Positions 56,136 through 63,876 of a DNA stretch of 64,000 nt are shown here, piece after piece. Positions within the stretch are counted from its first letter, which is position 1, and every line of letters starts with the position of its first letter. The stretch lies in assembly GCA_009777995.1 (NCBI GenBank), contig WRKT01000008.1, positions 1-64,000 of the forward strand, written 5' to 3'. The stretch is from Treponema sp. GTDB lineage: Bacteria; Spirochaetota; Spirochaetia; Treponematales; Breznakiellaceae. The translations under genes and the position numbers were made by a program. The notes under the pieces were generated by a model, which was not told the origin of the DNA, ran no database searches, and worked only from the letters and a program-made list of their open reading frames with translations.

Positions 56136-56234
56136 GTGCCTATTATAGATTTAAGCCAAATCAGCACCCTCAAAAAACTCCGCAATACCCTCTTGCCAAA
56201 ACTCATGAGTGGTGAAGAGAGGGTTGAGGTATAA
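56136..56234 (+). pseudogene. remnant of an hsdS 3' end, duplicate of the hsdS C-terminus
   Basis: Starting right after the HD-GHKL stop, one frame reads V-P-I-I-D-L-S-Q-I-S-T-L-K-K-L-R-N and continues T-L-L-P-K-L-M-S-G-E-E-R-V-E-V before TAA at 56232-56234. This aligns with the intact end at 53625-53726 (Q-I-R-T-L-E-K-L-R-D-S-L-L-P-K-L-M-S-G-E). DNA identity over ~60 bases is high but with mostly third-position differences, so the copies are diverged homologues and not a recent duplication. No start codon or upstream hsdS part is attached. Confidence 0.85.
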
Positions 56235-56745
56235 GTTTATCATTTTTCAATCTTTTTTCATAGCCATTATAATCATTAAAATCTGTTGACTTTACAAAGA
56301 TATCAAGAGCTTCTCCTACAAAAATTTTTTGTGCGATGTTATAATCAAATTTATGCTCAGCTACTTCAATTAGCCATGGGAATGTCCTTAGGTATTTTAG
56401 CAGAGCGATACCGGCGGCGGTTGGTGAGGAATTTCTGCTTTTCCACTTTGTTAAAGTACGCTGGGGTAGACCTACAGCCCTTTCAATCCCGGCAAAATTA
56501 ATTTTTCTTTCCTCAAAATATTTTAAAACTTCATCAATATAAGCTTCATTAAGGGTAGAGAGGGCTTTTTCAATTACTTTATCATTTTCACCGGAAATGT
56601 CTCCTTTAAAATCACATTCCATACATTTATCATAAAAGATATCTATGCTCAAATTTTTACTCAAATCACCGCTTATAGTTTCATTCTGCATAAAATGTTC
56701 AATTTTATCTGATCCGCATGAAGGGCATAACTTTCTTTCATCCAT
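56203..56745 (-). CDS. zinc-ribbon/HTH regulator, MqsA-antitoxin-like
   Basis: Near the N-terminus are C-P-S-C and, ~35 residues on, C-M-E-C, a zinc ribbon as in MqsA-type antitoxins. A helix-turn-helix follows (F-A-G-I-E-R-A-V-G-L-P-Q-R-T-L-T-K-W-K-S-R), then a ~60-residue tail without known function. It should be a DNA-binding repressor. No toxin gene is adjacent, so the likely targets are its own promoter and hsdR, which starts divergently 142 bases away. The ATG at 56745 is preferred; an ATG at 56781 would cross its own -10 box. Its last ~10 codons lie antisense on the hsdS remnant, so its original end may have been replaced. Confidence 0.75.
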   Translation of the reverse strand: MDERKLCPSCGSDKIEHFMQNETISGDLSKNLSIDIFYDKCMECDFKGDISGENDKVIEKALSTLNEAYIDEVLKYFEERKINFAGIERAVGLPQRTLTKWKSRNSSPTAAGIALLKYLRTFPWLIEVAEHKFDYNIAQKIFVGEALDIFVKSTDFNDYNGYEKRLKNDKLIPQPSLHHS

Positions 56746-56751
56746 ATACAT

Positions 56752-56781
56752 AAAATACAGCATTTTGGGACAAAATGTCAA
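56752..56781 (-). promoter_or_regulatory. promoter of the zinc-ribbon/HTH regulator gene
   Basis: On the minus strand TTGACA (56781-56776) and TATTTT (56757-56752) are 18 bases apart. Transcription would begin at or next to the ATG at 56745, so the message may be leaderless. A small palindrome, GACAAAATGTC (56769-56779), overlaps the -35 box. Confidence 0.5.
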
Positions 56782-56787
56782 ACAATT

Positions 56788-56804
56788 TGTTCCATTATGG
56801 AACA
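56788..56804. promoter_or_regulatory. 17-bp perfect palindrome, probable operator between regulator and hsdR
   Basis: TGTTCCATTATGGAACA is a perfect inverted repeat with 8-bp arms and a single central base. It lies 6 bases upstream of the regulator's -35 box and about 35 bases upstream of the hsdR promoter, as expected for a shared site of the divergent HTH regulator. Confidence 0.6.
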
Positions 56805-56839
56805 GTTTTCTTGGCTTTTTGTTATATTTTGCTATTTTA

Positions 56840-56869
56840 TTGATTTTTTACCCTTTCTTATGTTAATAT
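56840..56869 (+). promoter_or_regulatory. possible promoter for hsdR
   Basis: TTGATT (56840-56845) and TAATAT (56864-56869) are 18 bases apart. The region is very A/T-rich, so chance matches are possible. AGGA at 56875-56878 is a weak ribosome site for the ATG at 56888. Confidence 0.4.
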
Positions 56870-56887
56870 TTCATAGGATCGAACAAA

Positions 56888-59800
56888 ATGACTATTAAAC
56901 TCAACGAATCAGCCATAGAAACCTATGCTATAGAACTCCTTGAAAAACAAGGTTATAAATACATCTACGGTCCCGATATCGCCGCAGACGGTGACAATCC
57001 TGAACGCTCCTCCTTTGAAGACATCTTGCTAATAGATCGCCTTAAAACAGCAGTCACCCGCATAAATCCCACCATTCCCATCGATGCACGGGAAGATGCC
57101 ATAAGGCAAGTCCAACGCCTTACATCACCTGATCTCATAGCCAACAACGAAGTCTTTCACCGTATGCTCACAGAGGGTATTAATGTCAGCTATCAAAAAA
57201 ACGGAAACAACCGCGGAGATTTAGTCTGGCTGATTGACTTTGATATGCCAAATAACAACGACTTTATTGTCCTTAATCAATACACCGTAGTAGAAAATAA
57301 TGTAAATAAACGCCTGGATGTGGTCTTGTTTATCAACGGATTGCCCATTGTTATTATGGAACTAAAGAATCCTACAGATGAAAACGCTACTGTAAAGACA
57401 GCATTTAACCAAGTACAAACTTATAAACAGGCCATTCCATCTATTTTTAACTACAATGCATTTATAGTTATTTCAGATGGCCTTGAGGCTAAAGCAGGTA
57501 CAATTTCCTCCGGTCTTAGTCGTTTTATGACATGGAAGAGTTCAGACGGTAAAGTTGTCGCATCTGCCCTAGAGGGAGAATTGGAAACGCTTATTCACGG
57601 AATGTTGAATAAAGATACACTCTTAGACCTTATTCGCCATTTCATTGTCTTTGAAAAAAGCAAAAAAGAAGACAAAGAAACAGGTATCATAACCATTCAA
57701 ACCGAAAAAAAGTTGGCGGCTTATCATCAGTACTATGCAGTTAATCGAGCAGTAGAATCAACACTTCGTGCCGCAGGATATGTGGATGGAGATAGAGACC
57801 AAGCGCCATATACAACTGCAGAAATTGCAGCCGAATCTCCTGAAAGTTATGGTTTATATGGTGTCAAATCTCAGCCTGCAGGTGATAAGAAGGGAGGCGT
57901 AATATGGCATACTCAAGGCTCAGGAAAATCCCTATCCATGGTTTTTTATACCGGAAAGATAGTTCTGTGTATGAACAACCCGACAATTCTTGTTATAACC
58001 GACCGGAATGACCTCGATGATCAGCTTTTCGATACATTTGCCGCATCTCGGCAATTACTTCGCCAGGAACCTGTGCAAGCAGAAAATAGGGAGCAATTAA
58101 AGGATTTACTGAAAGTTGCTTCCGGAGGCATTGTTTTTTCTACAATTCAGAAGTTCCAGCCCGAAGAAGGCAATGTCTATGAAAAACTTTCGGATAGGAC
58201 AAATATCATTGTCATTGCGGATGAGGCTCATAGAACCCAGTATGGGTTTAGGGCAAAGATAATTGATGATAAGGACGAGTCCGGTAACATTATAGGAAAA
58301 AAGATTGTATATGGTTTTGCCAAGTACATGCGTGATGCACTTCCTAATGCAACATATCTAGGGTTTACAGGGACTCCTATTGAAAGCACTGATGTTAATA
58401 CACCCGCTGTTTTCGGTAACTATGTCGATGTATATGATATTGCTCAAGCTGTTACAGATGGAGCTACTGTCCGAATTTTCTATGAAAGTCGTCTTGCAAA
58501 GATCATATTGAGCAATGAAGGCAAAAAACTTGTAAAGGAACTTGATGAAGAGTTGGCACAGGATGAGCTGACAGAAACACAAAAAGCCAAGGCAAAGTGG
58601 ACACAGCTGGAAGCCTTAATCGGAAGTGCTGACAGGATAAAGCAGCTTGCAAAAGATATAATTAGCCATTTTGAACAGAGACAGGAAGTGATGGATGGCA
58701 AAGCAATGGTCGTAGCAATGTCTCGTAGGATTGCTGCTGAACTCTATAAGGCAATCATTGATTTAAAACCTGAATGGCATAGTGACGATCTGAAGAAAGG
58801 CACTGTCAAGGTAGTTATGACTTCTGCTTCTTCGGATGGACCTGAAATTTCAAAGCATCACACAACTAAAGAACAACGGCGTGCATTAGCAGATAGAATG
58901 AAAAATTCAGAAGATGAACTTAAAATGGTCATTGTCAGAGATATGTGGCTGACAGGGTTTGATGTCCCACATCTTCATACCCTTTACATTGATAAGCCCA
59001 TGCAAGGTCACAATTTGATGCAGGCAATTGCACGTGTAAACAGGGTATACAAAGACAAATCAGGCGGCCTAGTGGTTGATTATCTAGGAATTGCTTCAGA
59101 TTTGAAGAGAGCCCTATCTTTCTATTCCGATGCAGGTGGGAAAGGAGACCCTGCTTATAATCAGGAACAAGCAGTGCTGCTAATGCAAGAAAAACTTGAA
59201 GTTGTTTCTCAAATGTTCTATGGTTTTGCATATGAGCAGTATTTTTCGGCTGATACAGGTAAAAAATTATCGCTAATTCTTGCAGCAGAAGACCACATTC
59301 TTGGCTTAGAAAATGGAAAAAAGCGTTTTGTTGATGAAGTGAGCGCCCTATCTCAGGCTTTTTCAATAGCAATACCTCACGAACAAGCGATGGATGTAAA
59401 AGATACTATTGCTTTCCTTCAGGCAGTAAAATCAAGGCTTGTAAAATTTGACAGTACCGGCATAGGCAAAACCGATGAAGAAATTGAAACAGCTATTAAA
59501 CAGGTAATAGACAAGGCCTTGGTTACCGAGCAGGTAATCGATGTTTTTGATGCTGCCGGTATTAAAAAACCTGATATCTCTGTACTATCAGAAGAGTTTC
59601 TTCTTGAAGTTAAAAACATGGAGCATAAAAACATTGCTCTTGAAGTTCTAAAAAAACTTCTGGATGATGAAATAAAATCGCGAACTAAGAGAAACCTAAT
59701 CCAGAGTAAAACCTTAATGGAAATGCTTGAAAATTCCATTAAAAAATACCACAACAAGATAATTACCGCAGCAGAAGTAATAGAAGAGCTTATTGAATTA

Positions 59801-60130
59801 TCAAAAGAAATTCATGAAATGGACAAAGAACCCAAAGAAATGAACCTAACCGATTATGAATATGCTTTTTATACTGCTATTGCCAACAATGACAGTGCAA
59901 AACAGCTAATGCAGAAAGATCAGCTTCGTGAGCTTGCTATTGTTCTTTACGAAAAAGTTAAGGAAAATGCCTCTATTGACTGGACTATAAAAGAGAGCGT
60001 AAAAGCAAAACTAAAGGTCATAGTTAAAAGAATCTTACGGCAATATGGTTATCCGCCCGATATGCAAGCACTCGCAACTGAAACGGTATTAAAGCAGGCA
60101 GAATTAATAGCCGAGGAGCTAACAAAGTAA
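56888..60130 (+). CDS. hsdR: type I restriction enzyme subunit HsdR
   Basis: The 1080-residue protein has the N-terminal nuclease core with Asp144 and Glu158-Leu-Lys160 (D...E-x-K), then a superfamily 2 helicase/translocase with Walker A G-S-G-K-S (~344-348), D445-E-A-H448 and late motifs G-F-D-V-P-H and M-Q-A-I-A-R-V-N-R. The C-terminal ~250 residues are helical and bind the methyltransferase core. No stop or frameshift is seen, so the motor and nuclease appear intact even though hsdS is broken. It has its own upstream region shared with the divergent HTH regulator. Confidence 0.95.
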   Translation: MTIKLNESAIETYAIELLEKQGYKYIYGPDIAADGDNPERSSFEDILLIDRLKTAVTRINPTIPIDAREDAIRQVQRLTSPDLIANNEVFHRMLTEGINVSYQKNGNNRGDLVWLIDFDMPNNNDFIVLNQYTVVENNVNKRLDVVLFINGLPIVIMELKNPTDENATVKTAFNQVQTYKQAIPSIFNYNAFIVISDGLEAKAGTISSGLSRFMTWKSSDGKVVASALEGELETLIHGMLNKDTLLDLIRHFIVFEKSKKEDKETGIITIQTEKKLAAYHQYYAVNRAVESTLRAAGYVDGDRDQAPYTTAEIAAESPESYGLYGVKSQPAGDKKGGVIWHTQGSGKSLSMVFYTGKIVLCMNNPTILVITDRNDLDDQLFDTFAASRQLLRQEPVQAENREQLKDLLKVASGGIVFSTIQKFQPEEGNVYEKLSDRTNIIVIADEAHRTQYGFRAKIIDDKDESGNIIGKKIVYGFAKYMRDALPNATYLGFTGTPIESTDVNTPAVFGNYVDVYDIAQAVTDGATVRIFYESRLAKIILSNEGKKLVKELDEELAQDELTETQKAKAKWTQLEALIGSADRIKQLAKDIISHFEQRQEVMDGKAMVVAMSRRIAAELYKAIIDLKPEWHSDDLKKGTVKVVMTSASSDGPEISKHHTTKEQRRALADRMKNSEDELKMVIVRDMWLTGFDVPHLHTLYIDKPMQGHNLMQAIARVNRVYKDKSGGLVVDYLGIASDLKRALSFYSDAGGKGDPAYNQEQAVLLMQEKLEVVSQMFYGFAYEQYFSADTGKKLSLILAAEDHILGLENGKKRFVDEVSALSQAFSIAIPHEQAMDVKDTIAFLQAVKSRLVKFDSTGIGKTDEEIETAIKQVIDKALVTEQVIDVFDAAGIKKPDISVLSEEFLLEVKNMEHKNIALEVLKKLLDDEIKSRTKRNLIQSKTLMEMLENSIKKYHNKIITAAEVIEELIELSKEIHEMDKEPKEMNLTDYEYAFYTAIANNDSAKQLMQKDQLRELAIVLYEKVKENASIDWTIKESVKAKLKVIVKRILRQYGYPPDMQALATETVLKQAELIAEELTK

Positions 60131-60141
60131 CCTAAGAAGGC

Positions 60142-60642
60142 TTAATCACTCCATCTATAAATCTCCCTCAATTTACCCATATCATACAAAATAGGTTCTG
60201 CAATTTCATCCCGGTCTGTCATTTGATTAAACTCTTCAATTGTGACCCATTTAATGTCAATAACTTCATTTTCCTGTAGTATTGCCTTAGAAATGTCTAC
60301 ATTTTCTGTAAACAAATAAATGTCCTTTATATCGTCCTTTCTAACTATGGTCTCGATTAACTTGCCATTCTCTGGATTTAGCTTTATTCCGATTTCCTCT
60401 TCGACTTCTCTCATTGCACCTGTAAAGCTGTCTTCGCCTGCAATTATTGAGCCGCCGGTACATTCCCATTTCAATGGGAATGTTTTATCTTCATGCCTCT
60501 GTGTTATAAGTATTTCATTTTTATCGTTAATTATCCAAATATTTAAAACTATGTGGTATTCTCCTTCAGGAATTTCATCCCCTCTAAGGAGAACCTTGTT
60601 TAGCTTTATCCTGTCCCTCGTATACAAATCCCAATATTCCAT
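60142..60642 (-). CDS. Nudix hydrolase
   Basis: The Nudix box is complete: G-G-S-I-I-A-G-E, then seven residues, then R-E-V-E-E-E-I-G-I. The N-terminal M-E-Y-W-D-L-Y-T-R-D-R resembles YfcD/IDI-like members that act on nucleotide diphosphates or isoprenoid diphosphates. The substrate is unknown. The ATG at 60642 follows TTTGGAG and is preferred over a longer reading from 60699 that would overlap the upstream gene. It converges on hsdR with 11 bases between stops and is likely co-transcribed with the ATPase gene upstream. Confidence 0.88.
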   Translation of the reverse strand: MEYWDLYTRDRIKLNKVLLRGDEIPEGEYHIVLNIWIINDKNEILITQRHEDKTFPLKWECTGGSIIAGEDSFTGAMREVEEEIGIKLNPENGKLIETIVRKDDIKDIYLFTENVDISKAILQENEVIDIKWVTIEEFNQMTDRDEIAEPILYDMGKLREIYRWSD

Positions 60643-60665
60643 TGTATTATCTCCAAAATTGTCAA

Positions 60666-61910
60666 TCATACATATAGATAACAAACAGGAACAGCCCAAA
60701 GGTCTTCGCCAAAGGGAACCACTGCAGTGCCTGTATAAAAAACTATTCCAAGTTTAAAGCGTTTGCTCACTGTTTCTTTTAAAAACTTAAGCCCGGTAAA
60801 GTCATTCTCATTCGGAGTTGAATTTAGCTTTACTTCAATTCCTACTACTTCATTATCTTTTTCTAAAACAAAGTCTACTTCTTTTTGATCCGAAGTTCTG
60901 AAATGAGAAATTTCCAGCCTGCTTATCGAGGAAGCATTTTTTATGATTTCGCTTGCAATATAGTTTTCAAGAAGGTGGCCCATCATAGTACGATCATTGT
61001 CGAAAATATCTTTTAATCCCCTCCTGAGCAGATAAAGGAGAAGATTTGTATCAGTAAAATATAATTTTGGTGATTTTGTAAAACGTTTATTTAAGTCTCC
61101 CGGCTTAGCCCATGCTTTAATTTCAAAAAGAATGAATGTATTAACAGCCGCTGCTTTATATCGCTCATAAGTTTTAATATCAATACCGATTTCTTGCGCA
61201 ATCTTACTGTTATTAAGTAAGCCCCCGGCACGCATTGCCAGGAATGAAAAGAGCATAATCATTTTCGCAGGATCTCTAATGTCTGCTATGGTACGGACAT
61301 CTCTTTGAATTAAAGTATTAAGGTAATCGCCAAACCATTGTTCTCTTTCAATATCCGGGTTTAATGCCGCCTCAGGGAAGGTGGCATTCTCAATTAATTC
61401 CAATAGATTATATGCATCATAGGAATGATATTCGAGCTTTTCCTCAAAAAGACGCTTTATAAAGTTTAAGCCCGTTCGTCTATGTTCACCGGAGGAAAAA
61501 GGAAGTAATGTCAATGTAGACATCCGCCCGACAAGTGCTTCAGCAAGGGCAGGCAGAGCCATTAAATTGGCTGAACCTGTAAGTAAAAACAGCTCTGTCC
61601 CATTGCCCTTTTCACGGTGCTTATCTACTTCCATTTTCAGATACGGATAAATTTCAGGTACAAGCTGAACTTCATCAATAATGTTAATTTTGTCATTTGG
61701 AAGGGAATTAATAAATGAAGCAGGGTCATTTTTTGCAGAAAAAAGGTTAATAGGCGAGTCAAAACTAATATAGTTTTGCTCTTTTTCAAGGTATAAATTT
61801 TTCACAAGAGTCGATTTCCCGCATTGACGAGGCCCATTCAGGTAAACAAGGGGCCTCGTTTTTAGGGTTTTTTCAAGCAAATTCTCTAAATTTCTCTTAT
61901 AATAATCCAT
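60666..61910 (-). CDS. DUF4143-type AAA ATPase, intact
   Basis: The N-terminal AAA domain has Walker A G-P-R-Q-C-G-K-S-T-L and Walker B I-N-I-I-D-E-V-Q-L, followed by a sensor region with L-L-T-G-S-A-N. A winged-helix segment (L-L-N-N-S-K-I-A-Q-E-I-G-I-D) leads to the DUF4143 domain with K-L-Y-F-T-D-T-N-L-L and S-D-Q-K-E-V-D-F-V-L-E, a nuclease-like core motif. Such proteins are common and variable in number in anaerobe genomes, and their role is uncertain. The pseudogene at 13536 is a relative. A strong promoter with palindromes lies directly upstream. Confidence 0.9.
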   Translation of the reverse strand: MDYYKRNLENLLEKTLKTRPLVYLNGPRQCGKSTLVKNLYLEKEQNYISFDSPINLFSAKNDPASFINSLPNDKINIIDEVQLVPEIYPYLKMEVDKHREKGNGTELFLLTGSANLMALPALAEALVGRMSTLTLLPFSSGEHRRTGLNFIKRLFEEKLEYHSYDAYNLLELIENATFPEAALNPDIEREQWFGDYLNTLIQRDVRTIADIRDPAKMIMLFSFLAMRAGGLLNNSKIAQEIGIDIKTYERYKAAAVNTFILFEIKAWAKPGDLNKRFTKSPKLYFTDTNLLLYLLRRGLKDIFDNDRTMMGHLLENYIASEIIKNASSISRLEISHFRTSDQKEVDFVLEKDNEVVGIEVKLNSTPNENDFTGLKFLKETVSKRFKLGIVFYTGTAVVPFGEDLWAVPVCYLYV

Positions 61911-61917
61911 TATTAAC

Positions 61918-61980
61918 CTCTTGCAATTTTGGTATTAAGATACCAAAAATTATAGGCATATAATCCCATTTTTGCAAGAG
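61918..61980 (-). promoter_or_regulatory. strong promoter with two inverted repeats upstream of the DUF4143 ATPase gene
   Basis: On the minus strand TTGCAA (61977-61972) and TATAAT (61954-61949) are 17 bases apart. Just after the -10 box is a perfect palindrome with arms TTTTGGTAT (61927-61935) and ATACCAAAA (61940-61948) around TAAG, covering the transcription start. A further inverted pair, CTCTTGCAA (61918-61926) and TTGCAAGAG (61972-61980), brackets the whole promoter. This is a good candidate for tight repression, perhaps autoregulation by the winged-helix part of the ATPase. Confidence 0.6.
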
Positions 61981-61986
61981 CATGTT

Positions 61987-62484
61987 TCATATGAAAAAGC
62001 AAATGTCTGCGATTACATTGCCCTTTTCGTCCGGAGTTGTGAAACGCGGGCATTGATCACGTTCAAAATACCAATAAGAACCATCATTATCATATTGAAT
62101 TTTAATTCCTTGTTCTTCAAGTATTTTTTTACACCCTAAACTATGCCCATGATATTCCATCACATCTTTTTCATTGCCGTATACCCAGCAAACAGCAAGT
62201 GATCCTTTTGGAAAATCAAAATGAAAAAACCTTTCAGGAACAGTAGTTTCTTTTGGCAGTAGCATACCAATCCAATAATCCAAAGAGCCGGATTTATCAA
62301 CCTTCATAAGTCCAAGATATGCATTCCAGTCTTCGTATTCGGCTTTAAATTTATCGTCAATATTTTTTTCCAAAAGATCAAACCATCCATTTTGCCACCA
62401 TTCACCCCAGTTTGCTCCTTTCTTCCCAATGAAGCGCAATGCAGGAATCTCTTGTTTATAAGTCTTAATTATTTCCACACCCAT
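61987..62484 (-). CDS. GyrI-like small-molecule-binding protein
   Basis: The 165-residue protein resembles the stand-alone effector-binding domain of AraC/GyrI type. The cues are the I-P-A-L-R-F-I-G strand, the Y-W-I-G-M-L strand, F-D-F-P-K-G-S-L-A-V-C-W and the aromatic-rich D-G-S-Y-W-Y-F-E. Such domains bind small hydrophobic ligands and some hydrolyse or sequester cytotoxic compounds. There is no DNA-binding domain. GGAG precedes the ATG at 62484; only one base separates it from the methyltransferase stop, so the two are co-transcribed. Confidence 0.75.
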   Translation of the reverse strand: MGVEIIKTYKQEIPALRFIGKKGANWGEWWQNGWFDLLEKNIDDKFKAEYEDWNAYLGLMKVDKSGSLDYWIGMLLPKETTVPERFFHFDFPKGSLAVCWVYGNEKDVMEYHGHSLGCKKILEEQGIKIQYDNDGSYWYFERDQCPRFTTPDEKGNVIADICFFI

Positions 62485-62485
62485 G

Positions 62486-63601
62486 CTATTTCTCCAATAA
62501 ATATAAGTATTCTGTAACGTGAATCTCACGCTCATCAAGATTACGAGAGCCGCGGAATGTATTATATGATGTTTCCAAGACCTGAACCCTCCCGATTTTT
62601 TCCAACATACCCTTCATCTGTTCAAGAGTAATAAACCCTTCAGAATTAAAAGAAATTAAGACAAATTTTGCCTTTATATTATTAACTAACTCGGATAAAG
62701 CAGAAAAAGCATGCTGTCTTTTGTTATAAGCAGAGCGATTCCAGTTGTTAGGAATACCTGAAACCGGACTTATATTTTCCGGGTATTCGTTTTCGAGTAT
62801 AAGGTTAAGCATAAAATAATTTGACCCATATGGATGCTGATTATAAGGAGGATCAATATAAGCTAAATCTACTTTCTGCACTTCATTTATTATCTGATTA
62901 GAGTCCCCTGCATATACAGTAAAATTGCAGTTAAAATTACTGAATACAGGGAATGGCAATGTGATATCACCCTTGATCCGAAAAAGAGCATCGTTGTTAC
63001 TTCCTCCAAATTGCCCGAGACCTGTTTCCTTATTTTTATGAAACCCCTTAAAAATGCCTGAAGTATTTGCATGAACCGAAGCCTTTGCGATTAAGGGAGC
63101 CAGGAAATATTTTTGGTATTCCGTTGGAATAGATTGTATATAGTCACGGGCTGTGTCTATATACATAGCGTTTCTTCTTGTATAAAAAACCCGATCGTCT
63201 TTTTCTATATAGTTATCGTTCTTTGGAGAATACAGTTTGGTAATTATTCCTTCTTTTAAGGGCATTGTTTCCATGTCTGAAAGAAGATTACTATGCATAT
63301 CTCTTAAGGCAGGCAGGTCTATATCGTCTTTATTTGATAAATAACATTCACCCGTAACAGTGGCATATTTTTCCAAGTCATTTACAAGAAGATAATTAGA
63401 AAATTGCTTAAATTGGCGGGCTACAATACCTGACCCTGTAAAAACATCAAAAATGTCCAATTTCTCCTTGCCAAGCCGATTCTGAACGATTTCGATGCCC
63501 TTCGTTATAAATTCCAAAAGAGAACGCTTATTTCCGATATACGTTATTATTTGCTGTGTTAAAAAGTCCTGATTTTCGTCTGAATCTGCCTGCCCGGACA
63601 T
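62486..63601 (-). CDS. D12-class DNA adenine N6-methyltransferase
   Basis: The SAM-binding F-D-V-F-T-G-S-G-I-V-A and catalytic Y-I-D-P-P-Y motifs occur in the order typical of alpha-type (D12/Dam) adenine methyltransferases, with the I-T-Y-I-G-N-K-R opening that contacts SAM. It methylates adenine in a specific DNA sequence that cannot be predicted. No partner endonuclease is seen next to it; it could be solitary, belong to a type II system whose nuclease lies beyond the right edge, or act as an anti-restriction or regulatory enzyme. Length (371) is somewhat longer than Dam. Confidence 0.88.
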   Translation of the reverse strand: MSGQADSDENQDFLTQQIITYIGNKRSLLEFITKGIEIVQNRLGKEKLDIFDVFTGSGIVARQFKQFSNYLLVNDLEKYATVTGECYLSNKDDIDLPALRDMHSNLLSDMETMPLKEGIITKLYSPKNDNYIEKDDRVFYTRRNAMYIDTARDYIQSIPTEYQKYFLAPLIAKASVHANTSGIFKGFHKNKETGLGQFGGSNNDALFRIKGDITLPFPVFSNFNCNFTVYAGDSNQIINEVQKVDLAYIDPPYNQHPYGSNYFMLNLILENEYPENISPVSGIPNNWNRSAYNKRQHAFSALSELVNNIKAKFVLISFNSEGFITLEQMKGMLEKIGRVQVLETSYNTFRGSRNLDEREIHVTEYLYLLEK

Positions 63602-63613
63602 ATCATTTTATTC

Positions 63614-63865
63614 CTAAGCAATCTCTTTATCATATTTTTTACTTTTCTCATATAATACTTCAGGATCTAAATCTATTCCATTTGGCCACTCAACAGTACC
63701 ATAAGATACTTTAACCATAGAGAATAACCTTTCATCTTTCAAAGATCGAAAAACACCTGTATCCAGATATGGTTTTACATCAAATACTTTCTTTTCTTTG
63801 TTTTCAAAAATTAATTCTAATTTATAGTCTTCTAAAACTTTGGCCTTCTTAACTGAAAAATACAT
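63614..63865 (-). CDS. DUF2442 family protein
   Basis: The 83-residue protein shows the DUF2442 pattern: L-E-L-I-F-E-N-K-E-K-K-V-F-D-V, F-x-x-L-K-D-E-R-L-F and the ending V-x-W-P-N-G-I-D-L-D-P-E. Genes of this family usually sit beside DUF4160 genes, as here, and the pair has been proposed to act as a toxin-antitoxin module, though this is not well proven. It starts 11 bases after the DUF4160 stop on the same strand, just ahead of the adenine methyltransferase gene. Confidence 0.88.
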   Translation of the reverse strand: MYFSVKKAKVLEDYKLELIFENKEKKVFDVKPYLDTGVFRSLKDERLFSMVKVSYGTVEWPNGIDLDPEVLYEKSKKYDKEIA

Positions 63866-63876
63866 AAGTTCCTCTT

